Below, in pieces: positions 5,898 to 12,169 of a stretch of DNA of 12,283 nt (position 1 is the stretch's first letter; each line of letters opens with the position of its first letter). A program made the translations under genes and the position numbers. The stretch is from RYN-124 sp046262175 (lineage in GTDB: Bacteria; Actinomycetota; Actinomycetes; Mycobacteriales; SCTD01). The stretch spans positions 1 to 12,283 of the forward strand of contig JBHENF010000270.1 in the NCBI GenBank assembly GCA_046262175.1, read 5' to 3'. A model generated the notes under the pieces. The model worked only from the letters and a program-made list of their open reading frames with translations. It ran no database searches and had not been told where the DNA came from.

Positions 5898-6753
5898 GGC
5901 CCCGGCGGTCACGCCGCGGCTGCTGCGCGGCTGGCCGCTGCCGGAGCTCGACGACAGCGGCAGCAAGCACGACCGCGGGACGGTGCTCGTGGTCGGCGGC
6001 GCCGACAGCACGCCGGGCGCGGTGCTGCTCGCCGGCCTCGCGGCGCTGCGCGTGGGTGCGGGTCGGCTGCAGGTCGCGACGGTACGAGCGACCGCGGTCG
6101 GGCTCGGGATCGCGCTGCCCGAGGCGATGGTGGTCGGACTGCCCGCCGGCAGCAGCGGCTCGGTGTCGCCTGCTGCGGCGGACGAGCTCGCGCAGCGGGC
6201 CGAGGGTGCGGAGACCGTCGTTCTGGGACCGGGGCTGCTCGACGTGGACGAGGCCGGCGAGCTGCTGCAGGCGCTCCTGCCCCAGCTGCGCTGCCGGTCG
6301 CTCGTCCTGGACGCCGTCGCCCTCGTGGCGCTCGCCGGCCGGCCGAAGCTGCTCTCCGGCCTCGACCGGGTGGTGCTGACGCCGAACAGCGGCGAGATGG
6401 CGGCCCTGCTGGACGGGGACGAGCTCGACGGCCGCGACGCCGCGGCTGCCGTGGCCAGGCGCTACGGCGCGGTCGTGTCCACGGCCGGCTGGGTGGTGCA
6501 GCCGGACGGGCGGGCCTGGCGGGACGAGGCCGGCGGCGTCGGACTCGGCACCAGCGGCTCGGGCGACGTGCTCGCCGGAGCGGTCGGCGGGCTGCTCGCG
6601 CGCGGCGCGCAGGCGGAGCAGGCGGCGGTCTGGGGCCAGTACCTGCACGCCGCGGCCGGTGACCGCCTCGCCGCGCGCGCCGGCCGGATCGGCTTCCTCG
6701 CCCGCGAGCTGCTCGACGAGCTGCCGCAGGTGCTCGCGACGCTGCGGGTGTGA
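5875..6753 (+). CDS. nnrD: NAD(P)H-hydrate dehydratase-like protein (YjeF C-terminal domain)
   Basis: The 292-aa product has the ribokinase-like fold of NnrD, which dehydrates damaged NAD(P)HX with ADP or ATP. Supporting features are KHDRGTVLVVGGADSTPGA (31-49), LTPNSGEMAAL (168-178) and the nucleotide-site loop GTSGSGDVLAG (225-235), where D231 is the expected catalytic Asp. It is a stand-alone dehydratase without the NnrE epimerase domain fused in many bacteria. It is also divergent: the usual LKGA-type lysine motif before the active-site loop is VSTAGW here, and GGTGD is replaced by SGSGD. The reaction is therefore probable, not certain; another sugar-kinase-fold activity is possible. The gene starts 23 nt inside the histidine phosphatase gene in another frame. 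Confidence 0.78.
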   Translation: MSQQPPAEAPAVTPRLLRGWPLPELDDSGSKHDRGTVLVVGGADSTPGAVLLAGLAALRVGAGRLQVATVRATAVGLGIALPEAMVVGLPAGSSGSVSPAAADELAQRAEGAETVVLGPGLLDVDEAGELLQALLPQLRCRSLVLDAVALVALAGRPKLLSGLDRVVLTPNSGEMAALLDGDELDGRDAAAAVARRYGAVVSTAGWVVQPDGRAWRDEAGGVGLGTSGSGDVLAGAVGGLLARGAQAEQAAVWGQYLHAAAGDRLAARAGRIGFLARELLDELPQVLATLRV

Positions 6754-6792
6754 AAAAGGGGCCCGGTTCGACCCAAAGTGCGCCCGGCGCGC

Positions 6793-6798
6793 TACCCT
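6793..6798 (+). promoter_or_regulatory. Putative -10 (TACCCT) of the cold-shock gene
   Basis: TACCCT is the best TAnnnT hexamer in the gap after nnrD. A TTCGAC at 6767-6772 could be a -35, but the 20 bp spacing is long. Transcription from here would give a leader of about 150 nt ahead of the csp start. Weak evidence. Confidence 0.3.
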
Positions 6799-6821
6799 GA
6801 CCGCGGCTTGCTTCCCACGCA

Positions 6822-6940
6822 CGTTCTTCGAACGCCCGCGGAGTGTGATCGCCGGGCGTTCTGCGTCTCCGGTCTCACCCTTCAGGGGTGAAGACATGTA
6901 CGGACAGCCCGGGAGCCGTGAGTGCGGCGCCCGACCTGTT
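6822..6940 (+). promoter_or_regulatory. Structured 5' leader of csp with three hairpins
   Basis: Three successive stem-loops precede the ribosome-binding site. H1 pairs GAACGCCCG (6830-6838) with CGGGCGTTC (6853-6861), nine perfect pairs. H2 pairs GTCTCACCC (6872-6880) with GGGTGAAGAC (6886-6895) around a TTCAG loop, with one bulged A. H3 pairs ACAG/CTGT, GGG/CCC and GCCG/CGGC between 6904 and 6939. A competing small hairpin, CGTTC (6822-6826) with GAACG (6830-6834), would use the left half of H1, so two folds are mutually exclusive. None is followed by a U-run, so they do not look like terminators. The layout fits temperature-dependent control as in E. coli cspA, by analogy only. Confidence 0.5.
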
Positions 6941-6943
6941 TAC

Positions 6944-6949
6944 AAGGAG
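6944..6949 (+). promoter_or_regulatory. Strong ribosome-binding site of csp
   Basis: AAGGAG stands 8 nt before the ATG at 6958 in an A/T-rich patch unusual for this window. It fixes the csp start and implies high translation once exposed. Only csp and the whiB-like gene have such canonical sites here. Confidence 0.85.
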
Positions 6950-6957
6950 ATAGATCA

Positions 6958-7161
6958 ATGGCTCAGGGTTCTGTGAAGTGGTTCAACGCCGAGAAGGGTT
7001 TCGGCTTCATCGCCCAGGACGGTGGCGGTGCTGACGTGTTCGTCCACTTCTCCGCGATCCAGTCGGACGGCTACAAGTCCCTCGACGAGAACCAGCGCGT
7101 CGAGTTCGACATCACGCAGGGCCAGAAGGGCCCGCAGGCCGAGAACGTCCGCCCGCTCTAA
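6958..7161 (+). CDS. Cold-shock protein, CspA family
   Basis: This is a complete 67-aa cold-shock domain, an OB-fold that binds single-stranded RNA/DNA and melts RNA structure. RNP1 is KGFGFI (13-18) and RNP2 is VFVHF (27-31); W8 and the opening GSVKWFNAEKGFGFI are canonical, as is the ending GPQAENVRPL. Length and start match the family exactly. The gene is monocistronic, with a long structured leader and its own terminator. Codon use is noticeably less G+C-biased than its neighbours (GGT, GTT and TTC choices at the 5' end), as expected for a highly expressed gene. Whether it is cold-induced or constitutive cannot be told from sequence. Confidence 0.97.
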   Translation: MAQGSVKWFNAEKGFGFIAQDGGGADVFVHFSAIQSDGYKSLDENQRVEFDITQGQKGPQAENVRPL

Positions 7162-7177
7162 GCCGCACTGCGTTCGC

Positions 7178-7208
7178 GAGGCCCGGCCCCCGGTGGGGGT
7201 CGGGCCTC
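7178..7208. terminator. Hairpin terminator between csp and the whiB-like gene
   Basis: GAGGCCCG-GCCCCC pairs with GGGGGT-CGGGCCTC around a GGT loop, giving a 14 bp stem with one G-T wobble. It starts 16 nt after the csp stop and lies 19 nt from the end of the convergent whiB-like gene, so it can serve both. No long U-run follows (GTTGCATG), which is common in high-G+C actinobacteria. Confidence 0.85.
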
Positions 7209-7227
7209 GTTGCATGTCCGGTCCGCG

Positions 7228-7527
7228 TCAACGCACGCGGACCGCGCGCGGGCCGTGCAGCATCGCCTCGCGAACGGCCTCCGTGGTTCCGCCCCAGACG
7301 CCGTACGGCTCGCGCGAGTGCAGCGCGTGCTCGAGGCACTCGCGCCGGACCGGGCAGCTTCGGCAGACCTGAACGGCTGCCGCCTCGCGGGTGCTGCGGG
7401 CCGGCTCGCGCTCGCCGTGCGGGTGGAAGAACAGGTCGTCGCGGCCTCGGCAGCGGGCCACGAGCTGCCACTCCCAGCGCCAGGTCTGGGCGCCGGGCGG
7501 GACAGCGGTGCCGATGACGTCGGGCAC
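7228..7527 (-). CDS. WhiB-family [4Fe-4S] transcriptional regulator, WhiD/WhiB3-like
   Basis: The 99-aa protein has the four Fe-S cysteines C26, C55, C58 and C64 in the C-x(n)-C-x2-C-x5-C pattern, followed by the GVWGG turn (76-80) that contacts the primary sigma factor in Wbl proteins, and a basic tail (HGPRAVRVR). The stretches WRWEWQLVARCRG, LFFHPHGERE and HALHSREPYGVWGG match the WhiD (Streptomyces) / WhiB3 (Mycobacterium) subgroup more closely than WhiB1, WhiB2 or WhiB7. Such proteins sense redox/NO and modulate sigma-A promoters. GTG at 7527 is set by AAGGAG 6 nt upstream. The gene diverges from blaI; two BlaI-like dyads lie in the shared promoter, one exactly between its candidate -35 and -10. 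The subgroup assignment is by memory of motifs, not alignment. Confidence 0.92.
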   Translation of the reverse strand: MPDVIGTAVPPGAQTWRWEWQLVARCRGRDDLFFHPHGEREPARSTREAAAVQVCRSCPVRRECLEHALHSREPYGVWGGTTEAVREAMLHGPRAVRVR

Positions 7528-7556
7528 GGCAGGCTCCTTCCGAGCAGGATGCGCCC

Positions 7557-7562
7557 ATTGTC
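7557..7562 (-). promoter_or_regulatory. Candidate -10 (GACAAT) of the whiB-like gene
   Basis: On the minus strand GACAAT is preceded by exactly 17 bp, which is the first BlaI-like dyad (7563-7579), and then by TAGAAG as a weak -35. Initiation about 7 nt downstream would leave a leader of ~20 nt carrying the AAGGAG site. The -35 match is poor, so this is tentative. Confidence 0.35.
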
Positions 7563-7579
7563 TACTACCGGACGTAGAA
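7563..7579. promoter_or_regulatory. BlaI-like operator dyad 1
   Basis: TACTAC-CGGAC-GTAGAA is an imperfect palindrome with a 5 bp centre. It has the TACTAC/GTAGTA half-sites I recall for actinobacterial BlaI operators and stands next to a blaI gene. It overlaps the predicted promoter of the divergent whiB-like gene. Confidence 0.65.
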
Positions 7580-7580
7580 C

Positions 7581-7597
7581 TTCTACCGGTCGTAGTA
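7581..7597. promoter_or_regulatory. BlaI-like operator dyad 2
   Basis: TTCTAC-CGGTC-GTAGTA repeats the dyad 18 bp from the first copy, so two dimers could bind on adjacent turns. Its right half overlaps the TAGTAT hexamer 7 nt before the blaI ATG, the expected position for autorepression. Confidence 0.65.
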
Positions 7598-7598
7598 T
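7593..7598 (+). promoter_or_regulatory. Putative -10 (TAGTAT) for leaderless blaI transcription
   Basis: TAGTAT ends exactly 7 nt before the ATG at 7606, there is no ribosome-binding site, and the hexamer overlaps operator dyad 2. It is the best -10 match among the four leaderless-type candidates in the window. Confidence 0.45.
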
Positions 7599-7605
7599 GA
7601 CCTGC

Positions 7606-7953
7606 ATGACGCGGCTGGGCGGGCTCGAGCGCGCAGCGATGGAGGTGCTCTGGGCGGCGGACGCGCCGCTGACGGCGCGGCAGGTCGCCGAGGCGCTGGC
7701 CGACCGCGGCCTGGCGTACACGACCTGGCTCACGGTGCTCACGCGGTGCGAGCGCAAGGGCCTGCTCAGCAAGGAGCGGGCCGGCCGGGCGCACGCGTAC
7801 AGCCCGAGCGCGTCCCGCGAGGACCACATCGCGGTGCTCATGCAGCAGGCGCTCGGGCAGGCCGACGATCGCGAGGCCGCGCTCCAGCACTTCGTACGGT
7901 CGGTGAGCCCGGCCGAGGCCGCCGCCCTGCGGCGCGCGCTCGACGGCCGCTGA
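7606..7953 (+). CDS. blaI: BlaI/MecI/CopY-family transcriptional repressor
   Basis: The 115-aa winged-helix repressor starts MTRLGGLERAAMEVLW, the usual family opening. Its recognition helix region is YTTWLTVLTRCERKGLL (38-54), followed by the wing (AGRAHAYSPSASRED) and a C-terminal dimerisation helix pair with HFVRSVSPAEAAALRRAL. Family members repress antibiotic-response or cell-wall genes until a membrane protease inactivates them. ATG at 7606 is preferred to ATG at 7597 because it restores the family N-terminus and sits 7 nt after TAGTAT. The gene lies 3 nt before the M56 peptidase gene, a classic repressor/protease pair. Operator dyads upstream indicate autoregulation and possible control of the divergent whiB-like gene. 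Confidence 0.93.
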   Translation: MTRLGGLERAAMEVLWAADAPLTARQVAEALADRGLAYTTWLTVLTRCERKGLLSKERAGRAHAYSPSASREDHIAVLMQQALGQADDREAALQHFVRSVSPAEAAALRRALDGR

Positions 7954-7956
7954 GCC

Positions 7957-8847
7957 TTGCTCGCCGCGGCGCTCCTGCTGCTCGCCGTCGTCGTCCTGCT
8001 CTGCACCGCCGTACCCGCGCGCCTGGCCCGCGCCTCGTGGTGCTCCCGCTCCCCCGTTCTCGCCCTCGTGCTCTGGCAGGCGGTCGGGCTGGCCGGCGGC
8101 GTCGTGGCCCTCGAGGCCGCCAGCACCGTCGCGCTCGCGCCGTTCGGCAGCACGCACCTCGCGGCGCTGCGCCACCTGCAGCCGTCCCGCGCGCCGTGGT
8201 GGTCCTGGACGGCCGCGGCCGTGGCGCTCGCGGTCTTCCTCCGGCTGACGAGCGTCCTCGTGAGCTCAACAGCCCGGACGCTGCAGACCCGGCGCCGGCA
8301 CCGCATCCTGCTCGACGTGGTCGCTGCGCCGTCGGCGGCGCTGGCCGGGGCGCGGGTGCTCGCCCACGACGTGCCGGTGGCGTACTGCCTGCCCGGCCTG
8401 CGACCGCGCGTCGTCCTGTCCCGCGGCGTCCTCGACCGGCTGCGGGACGACGAGGTCGCCGCGGTGCTCGCGCACGAGCGGGCGCACCTGACCGCGCGGC
8501 ACGACCTGGTGGTGCTGCCTTTCGTCGCGCTCGGGGCGACCTTCCCGCGGCTGCCCGCGGTGCGGACCGCGCGCCTGGCCGTCGCGCTCCTGATCGAGAT
8601 GCTCGCCGACGACCGCGCCGTACGCCGGCATGACCGGTCGGTCCTCGCCCGGGCGCTCGTCGAGGTCGGCACCGCAGCCGTCCCTGCCGGGGGCCTGGGC
8701 GCGGGCGGCGACGACGTGCTGCTGCGCGCGTCGCGGCTGCTGCACCCACCGCCACCGCTCCCGCGCCCGTACGCCGTGCTGGTCCTCGCAACGGCCGCGC
8801 TCGTGGCTGCGCTGCCGGCCCTCGGGCTGCTGCTGCCGCTGGTCTAG
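7957..8847 (+). CDS. M56-family membrane metallopeptidase (BlaR1/MecR1-like, no sensor domain)
   Basis: The 296-aa membrane protein has hydrophobic segments at about 1-19, 34-60, 82-104, 184-215 and 273-295. It carries the zinc motif H173-E174-R-A-H177 (LAHERAH) with a likely third ligand at E214 (IEMLADDRA), the M56 arrangement. Preceding residues PRVVLSRGVLDRLRDDEVAAV are typical of BlaR1/MecR1 peptidase domains. The extracellular penicillin-binding sensor domain of staphylococcal BlaR1 is missing, so the inducing signal must be perceived otherwise. The likely substrate is the BlaI repressor encoded 3 nt upstream. TTG at 7957 is the only start that keeps the first TM helix and follows blaI directly. 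The TAG stop overlaps the stop of the convergent 73-aa gene within CTAG (8844-8847). Confidence 0.9.
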   Translation: MLAAALLLLAVVVLLCTAVPARLARASWCSRSPVLALVLWQAVGLAGGVVALEAASTVALAPFGSTHLAALRHLQPSRAPWWSWTAAAVALAVFLRLTSVLVSSTARTLQTRRRHRILLDVVAAPSAALAGARVLAHDVPVAYCLPGLRPRVVLSRGVLDRLRDDEVAAVLAHERAHLTARHDLVVLPFVALGATFPRLPAVRTARLAVALLIEMLADDRAVRRHDRSVLARALVEVGTAAVPAGGLGAGGDDVLLRASRLLHPPPPLPRPYAVLVLATAALVAALPALGLLLPLV

Positions 8848-9065
8848 TTGCCCGGGCCGTAGGTGAGGCAGATCCCGCCCGTCGTCGCCGTCAGGAAGAT
8901 GGTGATGAGCACCCAGGCGGCGATGCGCATCCAGCCGGACCGGGCACCCGCCATGGCCGGCGGCATGTACGCCTCCGGCAGGCCCCAGCCGAGGCCGCGC
9001 AGCTCCTGCCAGTGCGGGTCGACCTCGGCATCCGAGGGCACCTCCGGCACGTCCGCGTACGTCAT
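8844..9065 (-). CDS. Small single-TM protein of unknown function
   Basis: The 73-aa protein begins MTYADVPEVPSDAEVDPHWQ, has a proline/glycine-rich middle (LPEAYMPPAMAGARSGW) and one TM helix at ~46-67 (MRIAAWVLITIFLTATTGGICLTYG), ending with a short tail. The hydrophilic N-terminal part followed by Arg before the helix suggests N-in topology. Support as a real gene comes from a sensible membrane-protein composition, an ATG start, and a stop that abuts the M56 gene in CTAG. I do not recognise the family. It is divergent from the AceE-like gene with only 27 bp between start codons. Confidence 0.7.
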   Translation of the reverse strand: MTYADVPEVPSDAEVDPHWQELRGLGWGLPEAYMPPAMAGARSGWMRIAAWVLITIFLTATTGGICLTYGPGN

Positions 9066-9092
9066 GACGCCAGTCTGCTGCACGATGGCCGG

Positions 9093-11360
9093 ATGAGCGC
9101 GCCGGAGCACGTCCTGCAGGAGGTCGAGCAGCGGGTCCTGTGGCTGGCGACGTCGATCGTGCACGCCGCGAACGCGCGCCGCCCGAACAGCTCCGGCGTC
9201 AAGGTCGGCGGCCACCAGGCGTCCAGCGCCTCCATGGTCAGCATCATGACGGCGCTGTGGTTCGACGCGCTGACGCCGGCCGACCGGGTCAGCGTCAAGC
9301 CGCACGCGTCGCCCGTGCTGCACGCGATCAACGCGCTGCTCGGCCGGCTGGACCCGTCGTACCTGCCGCGGCTGCGCGAGCTCGGTGGCCTGCAGCCCTA
9401 CCCGTCGCGCACCAAGGACCCGGACGCCCCCGACTACTCCACCGGCTCCGTCGGCATCGGCGCCACCGCCCCGGTGTGGGGCGCGCTCGCGCACCGCTAC
9501 GTCAGCGCGCACTTCGACGTCGCGCCCGGCGGTCGGCAGATCTCGCTCGTCGGGGACGCCGAGCTGGACGAGGGCGCGATCTGGGAGTGCGTCGCGGATC
9601 CGATGGTGGCCCGTCTCGGCGAGGTGCTCTGGGTCGTCGACCTCAACCGGCAGTCGCTGGACCGGATCGTGCCGGACATCCAGGTCGCCAAGTGGGCCGG
9701 GCTGTTCCGCGCCGCGGGCTGGCAGGTGCTGGAGGTCAAGTACGGACGCCGGCTCACCGAGCTGTTCGCCCGCGAAGGCGGTGACCGGCTGCGGCAGCGG
9801 ATCGACGCGATGGGCAACGAGGAGTACCAGTGGCTGCTGCGGTCGCCGGCCTCGGCGCTGCGCGGCAAGCTCGGCGTCGGGACGCTGCTGGACGACCTTC
9901 CCGACGCCGAGGTGGCGACCGCGCTGCGCGACCTCGGCGGGCACGACCTGGTCGCGCTGGGGGACGCGTTCCGCCGGGTCGAGAACGACCGCCCCACCGT
10001 GGTGTTCGCGTACACCATCAAGGGTCGCGGGCTGCCGGTGGAAGGACACCCGGCGAACCACTCGGCGCTGCTGAGCGAGGCGCAGTACGCCGCGCTGGCG
10101 GCCGCGCTCGGCCAGGACGCGGACGACCCGTGGCGACTGCTCGACCCCGACTCAGAGGCCGGCCGGCTCTGCGCGGAGGTGGCGCAGCGGCTTACTCGTC
10201 CAGCGGTCCCGCAGCCGGCTCCGCTCGAGGTGCCCACTCAGCTCGGCCGGGCCTACCGCGGCGAGCACTCTACGCAGGCGACCCTCGGCCGGGTGCTGAC
10301 CGACCTCGCGCGGGACGCACCGGAGGTGGCGGCGCGGATCGTCACGGTCTCGCCGGACGTGGCCAGCAGCACCAACACGGGAGGCTGGATCAACAAGGTC
10401 GGCGTCTGGTCGCCGCAGGACCGGCACGACTGGTTCGCCGAGGACGAGGGACGAGTGCTGCGCTGGCGGGAGACGTCCAGCGGGCAGCACGTGGAGCTCG
10501 GGATCGCGGAGGTCAACCTGGTCGGGCTCCTGGGCGAGCTCGGCGCCACCTGGTCCCGCGTCGGCCAGCCGCTACTGCCGATCGGCACGGTCTACGACCC
10601 GTTCGTCGGGCGGGCGCTCGAGCCCTGGGTGTTCGGGTCGTACGCCGGCGGACAGTCGGTTCTCGTCGGCACGCCGTCCGGGGTGACGCTCGCGCCGGAG
10701 GGGGGTGCGCACCAGAGCATCACCACGCCGTCCATCGGCCTGGAGACGCCAGGCGCGACCTGCTTCGAGCCGGCGTTCGCCATCGAGACGGAGTGGTGCC
10801 TGCTCGATGCGCTGTCGCGGATCGGCCGCCCGGACGGCGAGTCGGCCTACCTGCGGCTCACCACCCGGCCGATCGACCAGACGCTCGCCGACCTGCCGGA
10901 GGACCTCGAGCAGCGACGTCGCGACGTGCTCGCCGGCGCGTACCGGCTCCGTTCTGCCGACGACCCGCAGGTGACGATCGCGGTCGTCGGCGCACTGGTG
11001 CCTGAGGCCGTCGAGGCGGCGAATCTCCTTGCGCAGCAGGGGGTTGCGGCCGATGTGGTGGTGGTGACGTCGTACGACCGGCTCTGGCGCGCCGTCCAGG
11101 CGAAGCGTGGGCTCGCCACCGGCGCTTCGTACGGCATCGACGAGGGCGTACTGGACCGGGTGTTCCGGCCGACCCCCCTGGTGACCCTGCTCGACGGGCA
11201 CCCGCACACGCTGGCGTTCCTCGGCACCGTCACCGGAACGCCGATCACCTGCCTGGGCGTGTCGACCTTCGGCCAGGCCGGGGGGCTGCAGGACGTGTAC
11301 GGCCTGCACGGGATCGACGCGCAGTCCGTCGCCGGCGCGGCGCTCGACCTCGTGGACTAG
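9093..11360 (+). CDS. AceE/transketolase-like thiamine diphosphate enzyme
   Basis: The 755-aa product resembles homodimeric pyruvate dehydrogenase E1 (AceE) and actinobacterial proteins annotated as transketolase-like or pyruvate dehydrogenase. The ThDP/Mg motif is GDAELDEG (154-161) with N185 in VVDLNRQSLD, parallel to GDGEMDEP...NLQRLD of AceE. GGHQASSASM (39-48) and KPHASPVLHA (69-78) carry the expected substrate-side histidines H41 and H71. The C-terminal half contains the pyrimidine-binding-type region (TLAPEGGAHQSITTPSIGLETPG) and a transketolase C-terminal domain (VVVVTSYDRLW... DGHPHTLAFLG). It is clearly shorter than AceE (~890 aa), and no E2 or E3 gene is adjacent, so its natural acceptor and substrate are uncertain. 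ATG at 9093 begins the homologous part (MSAPEHVLQEVEQRVLW); no clear ribosome-binding site is present. The stop overlaps the hydrolase stop. Confidence 0.85.
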   Translation: MSAPEHVLQEVEQRVLWLATSIVHAANARRPNSSGVKVGGHQASSASMVSIMTALWFDALTPADRVSVKPHASPVLHAINALLGRLDPSYLPRLRELGGLQPYPSRTKDPDAPDYSTGSVGIGATAPVWGALAHRYVSAHFDVAPGGRQISLVGDAELDEGAIWECVADPMVARLGEVLWVVDLNRQSLDRIVPDIQVAKWAGLFRAAGWQVLEVKYGRRLTELFAREGGDRLRQRIDAMGNEEYQWLLRSPASALRGKLGVGTLLDDLPDAEVATALRDLGGHDLVALGDAFRRVENDRPTVVFAYTIKGRGLPVEGHPANHSALLSEAQYAALAAALGQDADDPWRLLDPDSEAGRLCAEVAQRLTRPAVPQPAPLEVPTQLGRAYRGEHSTQATLGRVLTDLARDAPEVAARIVTVSPDVASSTNTGGWINKVGVWSPQDRHDWFAEDEGRVLRWRETSSGQHVELGIAEVNLVGLLGELGATWSRVGQPLLPIGTVYDPFVGRALEPWVFGSYAGGQSVLVGTPSGVTLAPEGGAHQSITTPSIGLETPGATCFEPAFAIETEWCLLDALSRIGRPDGESAYLRLTTRPIDQTLADLPEDLEQRRRDVLAGAYRLRSADDPQVTIAVVGALVPEAVEAANLLAQQGVAADVVVVTSYDRLWRAVQAKRGLATGASYGIDEGVLDRVFRPTPLVTLLDGHPHTLAFLGTVTGTPITCLGVSTFGQAGGLQDVYGLHGIDAQSVAGAALDLVD

Positions 11361-12169
11361 GCCAAGGCGGCGCGCATCCGGGCGCAGGCCTCGCTCTTCG
11401 GGTCCAGGTGCGCAAAGTGGTCGCCGGGCACCCGCTCCAGGGTGCAGTCGTCACCGGCCGCCTCGGCCGCCGCCAGGTAGGTCTCGCTCTGGCTGACCGG
11501 TACGAGCGCGTCGGTCTCGCTGTGCAGCAGGACGGTGCGTACGCCGGACGGCAGCAGCGCCACCGGATCGGCCTGCGCGTAGCGCTCCGGCACCTCCCGG
11601 GGGCTGCCGCCGAGAAGTTGGTCGATCGCGCCGCCGCCGAGGCCGAGCTTCTGCCCGGCGGCGAGCGCGGCGACCGGCGCCTGCGCGACCACGGTCACGG
11701 GGGCGGGACCGGTGCGTGCGAACGGCGGTTTGCGCGAGGCCAGCCACAGCGCGAGATGACCACCGGCGGAGTGCCCGACGATCGACAGCCGCGCCGGGTC
11801 GACGCGGTCGGCGAACCGGCCGGTGGCGAGCGCGTCGTAGGCGGCCGCGGCGTCGCGCAGCGTCGTCGGCCACGGCTGGTCGGCAGCGGCGTAGTCGATG
11901 TTCCAGCACAGGTAGCCGCGGCCGGACAGGTCTGCGGCGACGGCATCCTCGAGATGCCGGTCGTACGACGGCCCCCAGTAGCCGCCGTGGACGAGGACGA
12001 CGGTCGGCAGGCGACCGGTGCCGGCGTCGGGCGGCAGCCACCACTCGCCGCGCTCCTCGACCACCCGCTCGGTGCCGCTCACGGTCTTGGCCTTGGGCGC
12101 AGGGCTGCCGCACGCCGCGAGCAGCAGGGCCGGGAGGCTGGCCAGCAGGCGGCGACGGCTCACCGTCAC
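11357..12169 (-). CDS. Alpha/beta hydrolase, probable Tat-exported lipoprotein
   Basis: The 270-aa protein begins with SRRRLLASLPALLLAAC: a twin-arginine-like motif, a hydrophobic stretch and a lipobox with C20, so it is probably exported and anchored to the outer face of the membrane. The fold is an alpha/beta hydrolase: oxyanion motif HGGYW (61-65), nucleophile elbow GHSAGG with S134, acid D220 (HSETDALVP) and H251 (PGDHFAHLDP). These suggest an esterase, lipase or dipeptidyl-peptidase-like activity with unknown substrate. GTG at 12169 overlaps the stop of the upstream gene as GTGA; GTG at 12163 is possible and would shorten the protein by two residues. The stop shares CTAG (11357-11360) with the AceE-like gene. 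Confidence 0.88.
   Translation of the reverse strand: MTVSRRRLLASLPALLLAACGSPAPKAKTVSGTERVVEERGEWWLPPDAGTGRLPTVVLVHGGYWGPSYDRHLEDAVAADLSGRGYLCWNIDYAAADQPWPTTLRDAAAAYDALATGRFADRVDPARLSIVGHSAGGHLALWLASRKPPFARTGPAPVTVVAQAPVAALAAGQKLGLGGGAIDQLLGGSPREVPERYAQADPVALLPSGVRTVLLHSETDALVPVSQSETYLAAAEAAGDDCTLERVPGDHFAHLDPKSEACARMRAALA

Noticed and set aside
6830..6861. The GAACGCCCG/CGGGCGTTC hairpin as an nnrD terminator
   Set aside because: No U-run follows, it lies downstream of the likely csp promoter, and further hairpins lead directly to the csp ribosome-binding site, so a leader structure is more likely.
9012..9092. Upstream extension of the AceE-like gene to a start at 9012
   Set aside because: The extra 27 residues lie over the divergent 73-aa gene and have no family similarity; MSAPEHVLQEVEQ at 9093 is a natural start.
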